The notes below the pieces were generated by a model. It did no database searches, was not told the DNA's origin, and worked only from the letters and a program-made list of their open reading frames with translations. A DNA stretch of 64,000 bases from Akkermansia muciniphila (GTDB taxonomy: Bacteria; Verrucomicrobiota; Verrucomicrobiia; Verrucomicrobiales; Akkermansiaceae): the NCBI GenBank assembly GCA_945883695.1, contig CAMCYK010000001.1:40730-104729 (forward strand), given 5' to 3'. How positions within the stretch are numbered: the first letter of the stretch is position 1; every line of letters begins with the position of its first letter. Shown here in pieces: positions 20,848-29,899 of the stretch. The translations under genes were made by a program, and so were the position numbers.

Positions 20848-21993
20848 TCAGATTCCGCTGTTCATCATCTTCGGGCCCATCAGGAAGATCGGCAGGAAGG
20901 TTCCGACGAAGACCGCGGCGATCAGGCCGACCGCGATCAGCAGGACCAGGAAATTCACGGTGGCGGTGAAGGACGCCATGTAGTTTTCGGAATCCTCCTC
21001 ATACATCTGCGAGAGCATCGCGAGCTGGCTGTCGAGCGAGGCGGACTTCTCGCCGATCGAGAGCATGTGGACGACCTGCGAGTCGACCGAGGTGTATTTG
21101 GCGAAAGCGGTGGAAAGCGGGACCCCGGAGTGCTCGTACTTGTCGGAAGCGTCGCGCAACTCCTGATAGAAGGGGGTGCCCTTGACGCTGTTGGCGGCGA
21201 CCCGGATCGATTTCGCGAGATTGATGCCGTTGGCGTGGAGCATCCGCATGGTCGAGAGGAAGGTCATCTGGCGCAGGCTGAGGATCATCATCCGGAGCAG
21301 GCGCCATTTCGACATGCCCAGGCCGAGGATCAGGTTGCGGATCTTGTCCGAGCGCCAGATGGTGATGCCGGCCGCGATGGCACCGCCGACCACGAAGGGC
21401 CACAGGGCCTTGGTGAGGGCGCTCACCTTGAAGGCGATGGCGGTCATCCCGTCCGGGCTCTGGCTGACCTGCTTGAGCATGTCCTGAACCTGGGGAACGA
21501 TGCTGAGCTGGGAGAAGATGAAGGCACCGCTCAGGACCGAGATGATCACGCCGGGCATGACGGTCGCCTTCTTGATCGCCTTGTTGAAGTGGAGTTCGCT
21601 GGAAAACCGCGAGGCGAGGGAAGTGAACGCCTCGTGGAGCTGGCCGGCGTCGCTGCCGGCCTGGACCAGGCCGATCACCATGTCGCTGAAGCGCCCCGTC
21701 CGCTTGAACGCCTCGTGGATGCTGACCCCCGCGTTGATATCCTCGCGGATCTTGGTCAGGGCGTCGGACATGACCTTGTCCTGAAGTCCCTGGCCATAGT
21801 ACTTCAGGGCGTCGGCGGTGTTGATCTGGGCCCGCAGCATCGAGCCGAGACCGCGAAACAACGAGATCAGCTGCTTCTTGGTGAACGGCTTCACCTTGGA
21901 CTGCTTGAGGAAACTGAACGAGCCCTGGGCGACGGCCGGCTTGGCGGGTGTCGCGGCGGGATTCGGTTTGGCGGCGGCGGTGGTGCTAGTCAT
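20848..21993 (-). CDS. pilC: Type II secretion/type IV pilus inner membrane protein (GspF/PilC family)
   Basis: LFRGLGSMLRAQINTADALKYY, AFKRTGRFSDMVIGLVQAGSDAGQL, C-terminal TMs. Confidence 0.9.
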   Translation of the reverse strand: MTSTTAAAKPNPAATPAKPAVAQGSFSFLKQSKVKPFTKKQLISLFRGLGSMLRAQINTADALKYYGQGLQDKVMSDALTKIREDINAGVSIHEAFKRTGRFSDMVIGLVQAGSDAGQLHEAFTSLASRFSSELHFNKAIKKATVMPGVIISVLSGAFIFSQLSIVPQVQDMLKQVSQSPDGMTAIAFKVSALTKALWPFVVGGAIAAGITIWRSDKIRNLILGLGMSKWRLLRMMILSLRQMTFLSTMRMLHANGINLAKSIRVAANSVKGTPFYQELRDASDKYEHSGVPLSTAFAKYTSVDSQVVHMLSIGEKSASLDSQLAMLSQMYEEDSENYMASFTATVNFLVLLIAVGLIAAVFVGTFLPIFLMGPKMMNSGI

Positions 21994-23680
21994 CGGTGTA
22001 TGTCATGTCGATGACCTTGGAAACGGCTTCGATGTCGGTCTTCCCTTCCCGCAGCAGGCGCAAGCCGCTGCGGCGGAGGTTCGGGAGCTTCCCTTCTTCC
22101 TGGATCTTGACTTCCAGGTCGTACGGGGAGATCTCGCCTTTTGACAGCATGTCCGAGGTCTTCGGGGTGATGGGGATGATTTCGAGAATCGCGGTCCGGC
22201 CGCTGTAGCCGGAGTTCCGGCATTCGGAGCAGCCGCCGGATTTGGCGGCGAACACCGGGATGGTGGCCCACGATTCGTCGAGATTGAAAGTGCGCCGGTC
22301 GTGTTCGGAGATCCCGTCGCGGGGCTCCTTGCAGTAGGGGCAAAGCAGTTTGACCAGGCGCTGGGCGCAGGCGGCCTTGAGCGTCTGCGCGATCTTCCAG
22401 CGCTCGACGCCGAGCTGCTCGAAGCGCTCGATGATCTGCGAGGCGCGCGGGGTGTGGATGGTGGTGAGGACCTTGTGACCGGTCACCGCCGCTTCGATGG
22501 CCAGTTCCGCCGACTCGATGTCGCGCACCTCGCCCATCAGGATGATGTCCGGGTCGCTTCGCATGAAGGAGGCGATCATCGGCTTGAACTCCTTGGCGCT
22601 TCTCAGGTCGCAATGGGTGATGCCGGGGACCTCGTCTTCCACCGGATTTTCCAGCGTCAGGATGTTGACGTCCGGCCGGTTCAGCTCGCGCAGGATGGCG
22701 TTGAGGGTGGTCGACTTGCCGGAGCCGGTCGGACCGGACATGACGATGATTCCGGCGGGCACCTTCATCACCTTGTTGAGTTCGAACATGGTCTCCTCGT
22801 CGAACGCGAGGGTGCCCTTGCCGAGCGTCACGTTGATGTTGCTCTTGTCGAGCAAACGCATGGTCACGTGATAGCCGCGGTAAGTGCGGTGGCGTTCGTA
22901 GCGGATGTCGATCGGCCGGTGGAAATAGGAGATGGTGAAACGGCCGGAGATGCCGGGCGCGGTGGCGCGGATCTCGGTCGGGAGTTTCATCAGGTTGAGC
23001 AGGAAGGCGTCGAGGCGGTCCTTCAGCTTCATCGGGATCTCGACCTTGTTGCCGATGTCACCGTCCACCCGGTAGGCGTAGTAGAAGGATTCCTTCTCCA
23101 CCTTGAAATGGATGTCCGAAGCACGGGTCTTGACCGCGTCCGCCATCACCGTGGCAACCAGCTGGGCCATCGGTTCGGTGTAGTCGGTGGTGACGTCGAA
23201 GTCGCGGATGCCCTCGTCGTTGTCCTCGACGTCGATGGCTTCCAGTTCGGTGCGGCTGGGGCCGGAGTTGGTCGCGACGGATTCGATCGCGCGGGCGATC
23301 TCCGAGGCGAGGGTGACGATCTTGACGATCTCCAGGTCGGGGAAGCGCGGGGCGAGATATTCGTCGGGGAGCGGACTCCAGGGATTGGCGACGGCCACGA
23401 TCAGCTTGTCGCCGGTGATCGAGAGCGGACTGAAGAGCCCGCGGGTCAGCACGGTGGGATCGCAGTAGGTATGAAGCGAGCCGTCGCAGAATTCGGCGAC
23501 CTTCGGGAAAAACGCAAGCCCGTTGATCTTGGCCACGGCACCCATGAAGCAGTAGCGGGTCACGCGGTTGGCGACCTGGTCGTGCGAAAGCTCGCCATAT
23601 TGCGGGTCGTGGCTGGCCAACGCGCGCATGATCTGCCCGCTGATCAGCTCGTTGAAAGACATGGAGTCGTAGTCGATCAC
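21986..23680 (-). CDS. pilB: Type IV pilus / T2SS assembly ATPase (GspE/PilB family)
   Basis: MSGPTGSGKSTTLNAILRELN Walker A, TLENPVEDEVPGITH, SDPDIILMGEVRDIESAELAIEAAVTGHKVLTTIHTPRASQIIERF, CPYCKEP...CSECRNSGYSGRTAI zinc motif. Confidence 0.93.
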   Translation of the reverse strand: MIDYDSMSFNELISGQIMRALASHDPQYGELSHDQVANRVTRYCFMGAVAKINGLAFFPKVAEFCDGSLHTYCDPTVLTRGLFSPLSITGDKLIVAVANPWSPLPDEYLAPRFPDLEIVKIVTLASEIARAIESVATNSGPSRTELEAIDVEDNDEGIRDFDVTTDYTEPMAQLVATVMADAVKTRASDIHFKVEKESFYYAYRVDGDIGNKVEIPMKLKDRLDAFLLNLMKLPTEIRATAPGISGRFTISYFHRPIDIRYERHRTYRGYHVTMRLLDKSNINVTLGKGTLAFDEETMFELNKVMKVPAGIIVMSGPTGSGKSTTLNAILRELNRPDVNILTLENPVEDEVPGITHCDLRSAKEFKPMIASFMRSDPDIILMGEVRDIESAELAIEAAVTGHKVLTTIHTPRASQIIERFEQLGVERWKIAQTLKAACAQRLVKLLCPYCKEPRDGISEHDRRTFNLDESWATIPVFAAKSGGCSECRNSGYSGRTAILEIIPITPKTSDMLSKGEISPYDLEVKIQEEGKLPNLRRSGLRLLREGKTDIEAVSKVIDMTYTDD

Positions 23681-24252
23681 AGTCCGAAGTGTTTGCGGGT
23701 GAGGAAACTCCAGCTCTCGTAGTCCATCCGGACCGCGGTGACGAAGGGCTTGATCCCGAAGCGGCGGTCCACGGTGAGGAGGATCTCCTCGGCCATGATC
23801 CGGGCGGCGACGGGGTTGAGGGCACCGGTTCCGATCGCGTCGGTATCCTCGGCATAGAGCACCGGGGCGAGCAGCGAACGGGCGGTCTTGTGCAGTTGGT
23901 CGAAGGACTCGTAGAAGGCGGACGGGGCGATGAGCTTGCCGGCGAAGGGGACCATCGGGGGCGACGGATGGATGACCATCGACACCGCGTGGGTGATGCG
24001 GGCCACCTCGATTCCCATGTGTTCCTCTTCCGCCCCCTGGACCCGTGCGAGGATCTCGAGGAGATCCATCGGTGACCCTTCGGCCACCGAGCGCTCGAAG
24101 ACGACCCGGCTGCGGGCGATCTCGGTTTCGGTGGCGATCCCGGTGGCCTGGATCGCCTGCACCGTCTGCTCCATGCAGTCGCGGAGCAGGCGTAGGGTGT
24201 CACCGGGTTTGCGCACCGAAGGGTCGTGAAGGGAGTGGATGGGGGATGACAT
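23677..24252 (-). CDS. Hypothetical pilus-cluster protein
   Basis: Translationally coupled to pilB (overlap 23677-23680). Confidence 0.6.
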   Translation of the reverse strand: MSSPIHSLHDPSVRKPGDTLRLLRDCMEQTVQAIQATGIATETEIARSRVVFERSVAEGSPMDLLEILARVQGAEEEHMGIEVARITHAVSMVIHPSPPMVPFAGKLIAPSAFYESFDQLHKTARSLLAPVLYAEDTDAIGTGALNPVAARIMAEEILLTVDRRFGIKPFVTAVRMDYESWSFLTRKHFGL

Positions 24253-24306
24253 GGGAATCGGAGGGTGGGGAGGAAAGTGGACGGGGAACCGATCCCCGCC
24301 CTTATT

Positions 24307-26139
24307 TCACTTCCGTGCCTTGCTGCGGCGCTCCTTCTGGGGAGCGGGAGTGTAGGGCGCGGGGACCGAGGAATTGGCCCGGTTCATCTCGGCCTGGGTC
24401 GGGTAATACGGCGCTTCCTTGACCTGCAGTCCACGGACACCGCGGCGCAGGTTCGGGTCGTGGGCCGGGCCGGGATTGCAGGTGGGATCGATCCAGTCGT
24501 GGTCCTGGGTCAGCGAGGCATTGCGGTGGATCCGGCTGGACTGGTTGCCGGTGGCCGAGGTGCTGGCCGGGTCGTAGGAGGTCGGGGTGACGATGAAGAC
24601 CAGGCTGGCGTTCTCCTTCACGGTGTCCTTGCTCTTGAAGAAGAAATTGAAGATCGGGATGTCGCCGAGCAGCGGGACCTTGGTGCGGTCCTTGTTCTCG
24701 ATCTCGCCGTAGAAGCCGCCGACCACCAGCGAGTGGCCGTCGGGGACGCGGGCGAGGGACTCGATCATCGACTCGGTGACCCGGGGATAGAGGTTGCCGG
24801 ATTGTCCCTTGATTTGCTCGACGATCTGGGCGGACCGGGGGCGCAAGCGCATACGGATGGTGCCGTCGGGAAGCAGGGTGGGGGTGACCACCACCGAGAT
24901 GCCGATCTCGCGGTGCTTCTCGGGTTCTTCGGCGATCGTCTTGTCGCTGGCGTCGATCTTGTAGCGGACTTCCTCCGTGATGTTGGTGGAATCGTTCGAC
25001 TGGTTGATCGTGGTGGTGATGATCGGAACGCGGTCGATGATCGAGATCGCGCCCTGTTCGTTGTCCTCGGTGATGAGGGTCGGGTTGGACACCTGGGTGG
25101 CGAAGTTGCCTTCGGCGAGCGCCCGCAGCACGCCGCTCAGCTGCATCGGGGAGAGCACCACGTTGCTGGCGGCGGCGGTTTCCGAGGTGACGAGGCCCGA
25201 GCCGGACGATCCGCCGACGGATTCGAAGATGGAGTCGATCCCGAACACGCTGTTGAGGCTGCGGGCGATGCTGAGCGAGGTGCCGGTCTCGCCGAGCGAG
25301 CCCGACCAGTTGATGCCGGTGCGTTCGGCCGCGCTGCTGTTGACCCGGAGGATCTTGGTTTCCACGACGATCTGGCCTTTGGCCTGGTCGATGCTGTGGA
25401 GGAAATTGCGGGCCTGCTCGATCCGGTGGGCGGTGTCGATGATCACGACGGTGTTGGTCTTCGGCTCGAAGTTCACCATGCCGGTTCCCGGGGTGAGCAT
25501 CGGCTGGATCAGGGCCTTGATGTTCTCCATGTCGGCGGAGCGCAGGTATTTCAACTGGTAGTTGAACTCCGCGTTCGGGAGCTGGCTGAGCTGGGCCTGG
25601 CTGAGGGCGTAGATGGTGTTGCCCTTGGTGTAGAGGGTCAGCCCGTACATGAAGGCCAATTCTTCCATCTGCTGCAGCGGGTCGCCATCGTTGAGGTGGC
25701 CGGTGACCCGGAAGTCGGGCGTTACCAGCTTGGCGTTATGGAAGTACTGGCGGCCCGCCTGCTTGGAGAGGAATTGGAAGATGTCGTTGATCGGAGCGTC
25801 CTTGATCAGGTAGCCCTCATCGGACTCCTGGATCTCCTGGTTGACGGCGGCGGCAGGGTCGGTGGCGGGAGCTCCCGCGGGATTGAGATCGGTCGGCGGT
25901 GCGACCGGCTCCACCGGCGGGGCGTCGGGCTGGGCCGGTGGCGGAGGCGTATCGGGAAGATTCGGCAGGTCGGCGGCGGGAGCCGGCGGCGCCTCGGGCG
26001 CGGAAGCCGGCGGCGGAAGGTCCGCAATCGGGATGGCGGCGGCTTCGACGGGACTGATATCAAGGGCGGTGTCTTCTTGAGCGAAGGCGTTCGTCAGTGG
26101 CAGGGCCAGCAGCGTGGCGACGGCGATTGCAGGCTTCAT
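24307..26139 (-). CDS. Secretin (GspD/PilQ-like; Amuc_1098-type)
   Basis: Signal peptide, Pro-rich linker, NTVVIIDTAHRIEQARNFLHSID (N-domain), GTSLSIA..., VVVTPTLLPDGTIRMRLRPRS, LVVGGFYGEIENKDRTKVPLLGDIPIFNFFFKSK secretin signature. Confidence 0.92.
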   Translation of the reverse strand: MKPAIAVATLLALPLTNAFAQEDTALDISPVEAAAIPIADLPPPASAPEAPPAPAADLPNLPDTPPPPAQPDAPPVEPVAPPTDLNPAGAPATDPAAAVNQEIQESDEGYLIKDAPINDIFQFLSKQAGRQYFHNAKLVTPDFRVTGHLNDGDPLQQMEELAFMYGLTLYTKGNTIYALSQAQLSQLPNAEFNYQLKYLRSADMENIKALIQPMLTPGTGMVNFEPKTNTVVIIDTAHRIEQARNFLHSIDQAKGQIVVETKILRVNSSAAERTGINWSGSLGETGTSLSIARSLNSVFGIDSIFESVGGSSGSGLVTSETAAASNVVLSPMQLSGVLRALAEGNFATQVSNPTLITEDNEQGAISIIDRVPIITTTINQSNDSTNITEEVRYKIDASDKTIAEEPEKHREIGISVVVTPTLLPDGTIRMRLRPRSAQIVEQIKGQSGNLYPRVTESMIESLARVPDGHSLVVGGFYGEIENKDRTKVPLLGDIPIFNFFFKSKDTVKENASLVFIVTPTSYDPASTSATGNQSSRIHRNASLTQDHDWIDPTCNPGPAHDPNLRRGVRGLQVKEAPYYPTQAEMNRANSSVPAPYTPAPQKERRSKARK

Positions 26140-26190
26140 GGCGGATATTGGGCAGGTGTTTTGGGACAGTTGAGAGAGTGTTCGGACACC

Positions 26191-26889
26191 TCAGGGATTT
26201 CCTGAAACGGGAGTGACCGGTTGGATCTGGAGAGGAGCGTCGCCACCGCCCGGCTGGACGCCGGGGGCGGAGAGGGTGCCGACCCCGCGGGTCATCCCGG
26301 GGGGGCGGAGATCCAGCCTCCGGCTCGCCGTTTCGCCGGTTTCGACATTGCGGAAATCAATGCGGGAGGAACTCACTGCCATCACCTGGACCTTCACGAT
26401 CTTACCGCTCGGCAGTTGGATCGGGAAAATGTCCTTCACGGTGAAGGTGCGGTCGGCGCTCAGGAACTGCTGGCTTTTGACCATGTTCACCGTGATCGCC
26501 GCGATGATGTCGGCGAAGGGCGTGGGAGGCTCCAGTTTGGTTCGCTGGGTCGGCGAAGGGTTGGCCATTCGTTCCGGCTCGGGTGCCTTGTAATCAGGGT
26601 CCTGGTAGCGGCCGAAGGGATCGGTCGCCCGCTGGCGGATGCTCAGGCGGGTCGTCAGTTCGTTGACGTAAGGCCCGATCTCGTCCCCGGCGTAGCGGGA
26701 GGGTTCGAGGTTGGCGCTGGCCGGCAGGGGTTCAGGCCGGGCGGCGGGTTTGGCCGGTGCCGGTTCGACGGGTGCCAGCCCGGACGTGTCGAAGCCCTCC
26801 GCCGACTGGGCCGGGGAAGGCATGGTGCCGAGGATCAGCAGGGCCGCGATGACGTGCGGCAAAGGGGATGAAGAGGGGTGCGGTTTCAT
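26191..26889 (-). CDS. Secreted pilus-cluster protein (Amuc_1099-like position)
   Basis: Signal peptide MKPHPSSSPLPHVIAALLILGTMPSPAQSA; FTVKDIFPIQLPSGKIVKVQVMAVSSSRIDFRNVETGE. Confidence 0.6.
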   Translation of the reverse strand: MKPHPSSSPLPHVIAALLILGTMPSPAQSAEGFDTSGLAPVEPAPAKPAARPEPLPASANLEPSRYAGDEIGPYVNELTTRLSIRQRATDPFGRYQDPDYKAPEPERMANPSPTQRTKLEPPTPFADIIAAITVNMVKSQQFLSADRTFTVKDIFPIQLPSGKIVKVQVMAVSSSRIDFRNVETGETASRRLDLRPPGMTRGVGTLSAPGVQPGGGDAPLQIQPVTPVSGNP

Positions 26890-27419
26890 TTTTCCCAAGC
26901 GGTGTAGGTGACCTGGAAGTTCAGGGTGGAGGTCGACGAGGAGCTGGGCTCGATCTTCAGATCTTGCAGCTGGAGCTGCGGCATCCGGGTTTCCAGCTCG
27001 ACAAAGGCCCGCTGCATCGAGCGGAAAGTCCCGCGGAAGGCGAGTTTGACCTGGGAGGACTTCTGGGTCGAGGCGGAGGCGAAGCCGGTGCTGCCGGACG
27101 GGTATTCGACGGCGGTCTGCTGGAATTCCCTGGCCGGGAGCAGGTCGCCGATCTCCTTCAGGTGCGAGGTGATCGAGTTGGCGGTTTCCTTTTCCAGCTG
27201 GGTGTTCCAGCGATCGACGTGAGGCCGCTTCTTGCTGACCTGGGCTTCGAGGGTCAGGGCCCCGATACGGTTGTTTTCGGCCGACTTGAAGAGCGCTTGC
27301 TTCTGTTGGAAGGACGCCGCGGCCTTGGATTTGAGGGCGAAACCTCCGCCGACGATGGCGGCGCAGACCGCGAAGGGCAGCACGAAGCCGAACAGGACGA
27401 TGGATTGACGGTAAAACAT
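26886..27419 (-). CDS. PilO/Amuc_1100-like pilus assembly protein
   Basis: N-terminal TM followed by coiled coil and ferredoxin-like domain; synteny between the PilM/N-like gene and the Amuc_1099-like/secretin genes. Confidence 0.6.
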   Translation of the reverse strand: MFYRQSIVLFGFVLPFAVCAAIVGGGFALKSKAAASFQQKQALFKSAENNRIGALTLEAQVSKKRPHVDRWNTQLEKETANSITSHLKEIGDLLPAREFQQTAVEYPSGSTGFASASTQKSSQVKLAFRGTFRSMQRAFVELETRMPQLQLQDLKIEPSSSSTSTLNFQVTYTAWEK

Positions 27420-27461
27420 GGTTGGCGGGGAGTGTGGGTGTGAAGGAACCCGTGGCCGGGA

Positions 27462-29249
27462 TCAGGGAGCCTTGGCGGAGAGCAGCGCCATCAGATCGGC
27501 GGAAGCGAAGCGCTGCTGGATCGTCAGGTCGAACGAGAAGGGATAGCTCGACTCGTCGCGCTGCGACATGTCGTCGACCGGGCCGGGACGGAAGCTGCCG
27601 TTCTCCAGAGTGCGTACGTTGACCACCAGGCTGCGGTTGGGCAGGTCGGTGCGGAACGAGGTGTTGCCGGTGAGAGTGGCGATCCCGGTGAAGATTGATG
27701 ACATGCCATCCCGGGTGTTGAGAATCGCCAGCCGTTCGAGCGCTTCCTCGCGGGCCAGGCCGGTGATTTTCCACTCGCGGACAAAGCCGACCCGGGCCTG
27801 GCCGGGGGCGCTGTCGGTGCGGATCGTGTGGTTGAAGGACTTGACCAAAAAGCCGCTCTTGTCGGGGAACAGGCCTCCGAGCAATTCCATCGAGGCCCAC
27901 GCCTTCGAGCGGTCTTCGAGCAGATTGTCCCAGTGGTCGATGCGCGCCCGCCCGGTGGAGAGATGGGCGATCCGTTGCTGCTGCGATTGCGCGGTTTTCG
28001 CGTCAAAGGCCCACTCCGGTTTGCGGATCATGTCGATCAGTTGGAGCCCGGTCCAGGAGAGAGCCAGCAAAGCGACGGCGGCGAATCCAAGCCGGGCATA
28101 GCGGGCGGAGCGCAGCAGCTTCATCTCGCCCCGCGACGGATAGACCTCGAAGGCGTCCTTGGCGACCGGCAGGAAATCCTGGGTGGCCCAGCCGTCGCCC
28201 CGCAGGACAGTGAAGGTGTGTGAAGATCCCAGCGGCGACTCGCTGGCGGTGGCCAGCGCCGTGGCGATCATCGGTTCCGGGCAACCGCTGCCGGTCGAGC
28301 CGGCGTGGTAGGGTGTTCCCGACCAGTCGATCTCGTGGATCGAGGCGGCGGGGAACACCAGTTGCAGGTCGGCCGCGAGCTGGGGGTCGGCCTGCTCGCC
28401 GATGGTGAACAGGAAGACCTCGGGCTCGGAGAGTTCCAGCGCCGCGGCGGTGGTGGACGCGGCGTGGCGGAGATTGGTGGGCCGCCGTTGGCCGCGGTGC
28501 TGCAAGGTGCGCAGCAGGCGAAGGTCGCCGTGCTCGTTGAAAAAGGCCAACAAGGTGAAGCGCGGATAGGGCAGCACCGCGATCAGCGGGCGGATCAATT
28601 CGCCGGTCTTGAGGTCGGGCAGCGCCAGCAGGCAAACCAGCGGCGCGCTGACCGCCCGGGTGATCAAGGGGAAGTTCTTCTCCTCGCCGAACTTCCTCAC
28701 TTCATCCAGGAAGCCGGACCACTGGCGGCTGATGCAGACGGTGGTGGCGATCGCCTCGCTGCCGGACGCCGGGTAGGGAACCAGCCGCCAGCTGGACTCG
28801 CTGGCGGAGACGGAAGAGTCGTCGAGAATCGACTTCGGATCGTTCTCGATGGTTCCCCGCAGTTCGGCCAGGGCGCCCGGGTTATCGAGTTCGGGCTTGA
28901 GCTCGGAGGTCGCGAACTCGTCGGCGATATGGAGAATCACGCCGGCGGCATCGGCACCGGCCTTCTGGGCGAACCCGATCAGCTCCGCGGCAAAGGCCGG
29001 CACGAGCGTGAGATCGGTGGCCAGCGCGTCGTCGAGGACGGGGCCTGCGCTCCACTGGCCGGACCGGCGGTCGAAGACGAAAGAATCGAGGCGGTTGCCG
29101 TCGACACGGAGATGGAGCTGGAGATCCAGCTCGAGAGCGCTGCGGTACCAGGCGGGATTGGTGGCGCGGCTGGTGCCGCGCAGGACGTTACCGGCCTGGC
29201 GCAAGCGCTGGAGGGGATTGAGACCCGCGGGATGTTGGTAAGCGACCAA
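27462..29249 (-). CDS. PilM/PilN-like pilus assembly protein (Amuc_1101-like position)
   Basis: Large N-terminal domain, TM LGFAAVALLALSWTGLQLI, coiled coil, PilN-like C-terminal domain. Confidence 0.55.
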   Translation of the reverse strand: MVAYQHPAGLNPLQRLRQAGNVLRGTSRATNPAWYRSALELDLQLHLRVDGNRLDSFVFDRRSGQWSAGPVLDDALATDLTLVPAFAAELIGFAQKAGADAAGVILHIADEFATSELKPELDNPGALAELRGTIENDPKSILDDSSVSASESSWRLVPYPASGSEAIATTVCISRQWSGFLDEVRKFGEEKNFPLITRAVSAPLVCLLALPDLKTGELIRPLIAVLPYPRFTLLAFFNEHGDLRLLRTLQHRGQRRPTNLRHAASTTAAALELSEPEVFLFTIGEQADPQLAADLQLVFPAASIHEIDWSGTPYHAGSTGSGCPEPMIATALATASESPLGSSHTFTVLRGDGWATQDFLPVAKDAFEVYPSRGEMKLLRSARYARLGFAAVALLALSWTGLQLIDMIRKPEWAFDAKTAQSQQQRIAHLSTGRARIDHWDNLLEDRSKAWASMELLGGLFPDKSGFLVKSFNHTIRTDSAPGQARVGFVREWKITGLAREEALERLAILNTRDGMSSIFTGIATLTGNTSFRTDLPNRSLVVNVRTLENGSFRPGPVDDMSQRDESSYPFSFDLTIQQRFASADLMALLSAKAP

Positions 29250-29318
29250 GGGATGAAGGGTGTGAGGGTGCGGTCATCGGCGGGGGGAGAAAAAGGGGGG
29301 AAGAGAGAGGAGGGAGGC

Positions 29319-29344
29319 CTCCCGCCCGTGGGAGCGGGCGGGAG
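29319..29344 (-). terminator. Strong stem-loop downstream of the major pilin gene
   Basis: CTCCCGCCCG-tgggag-CGGGCGGGAG perfect 10-bp stem; pyrimidine/T-rich tract follows on the minus strand. Confidence 0.5.
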
Positions 29345-29396
29345 ACCGGGGCTGGTTCCGGAGGTCGACCTTGCGGGACGCTCCGGAAAAAGCGGA

Positions 29397-29813
29397 TTAC
29401 CAGTCGTCGGTGGTGCCGGCGGTCGGCGCGTACTCGCCGTCGTCAGCGGTCACGTAAAGGTCACCAACATCTGGCACCAACACGCCCGCGCCGGTTCCGT
29501 AGATGTATTGAACGGCGCTACCGGCAGGATGTGGGTTGCCAACGGGGTTGTTCTCGATGAACTTGCCAGAGCCGAAGATATCGCCGATTGCAATAGTGTC
29601 ACCGGGATTGAGGCCGCTCATGTTAGCATGCGAGCGCACGGCCTGCTGGCAGTTGCGGATCGTCAGGATCGAGGCGGCACGGTCGGAACCCTTCTTCCAG
29701 GCGCGGGCACCGATGAAGAGGATCGAGATGAGGGAGAGCAAAACGAGGATGACCACCGTCAGTTCGAGGAGGGTCATGCCGCTTGCGCGCTTGGTGTTAC
29801 GTGTCAGTTTCAT
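29397..29813 (-). CDS. Type IV/T2SS major prepilin-like protein
   Basis: KRASGMTLLELTVVILVLLSLISILFIGA: G^MTLLE prepilin peptidase motif. Confidence 0.9.
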   Translation of the reverse strand: MKLTRNTKRASGMTLLELTVVILVLLSLISILFIGARAWKKGSDRAASILTIRNCQQAVRSHANMSGLNPGDTIAIGDIFGSGKFIENNPVGNPHPAGSAVQYIYGTGAGVLVPDVGDLYVTADDGEYAPTAGTTDDW

Positions 29814-29899
29814 GTCTGGTGTGTTGTCTGTGGGTGTGTACTTGTGTGTTTGTTGTCGGCGGGAGAACGGTGGGCCGTTCTCGAAAGGGGTGGGAAAGG

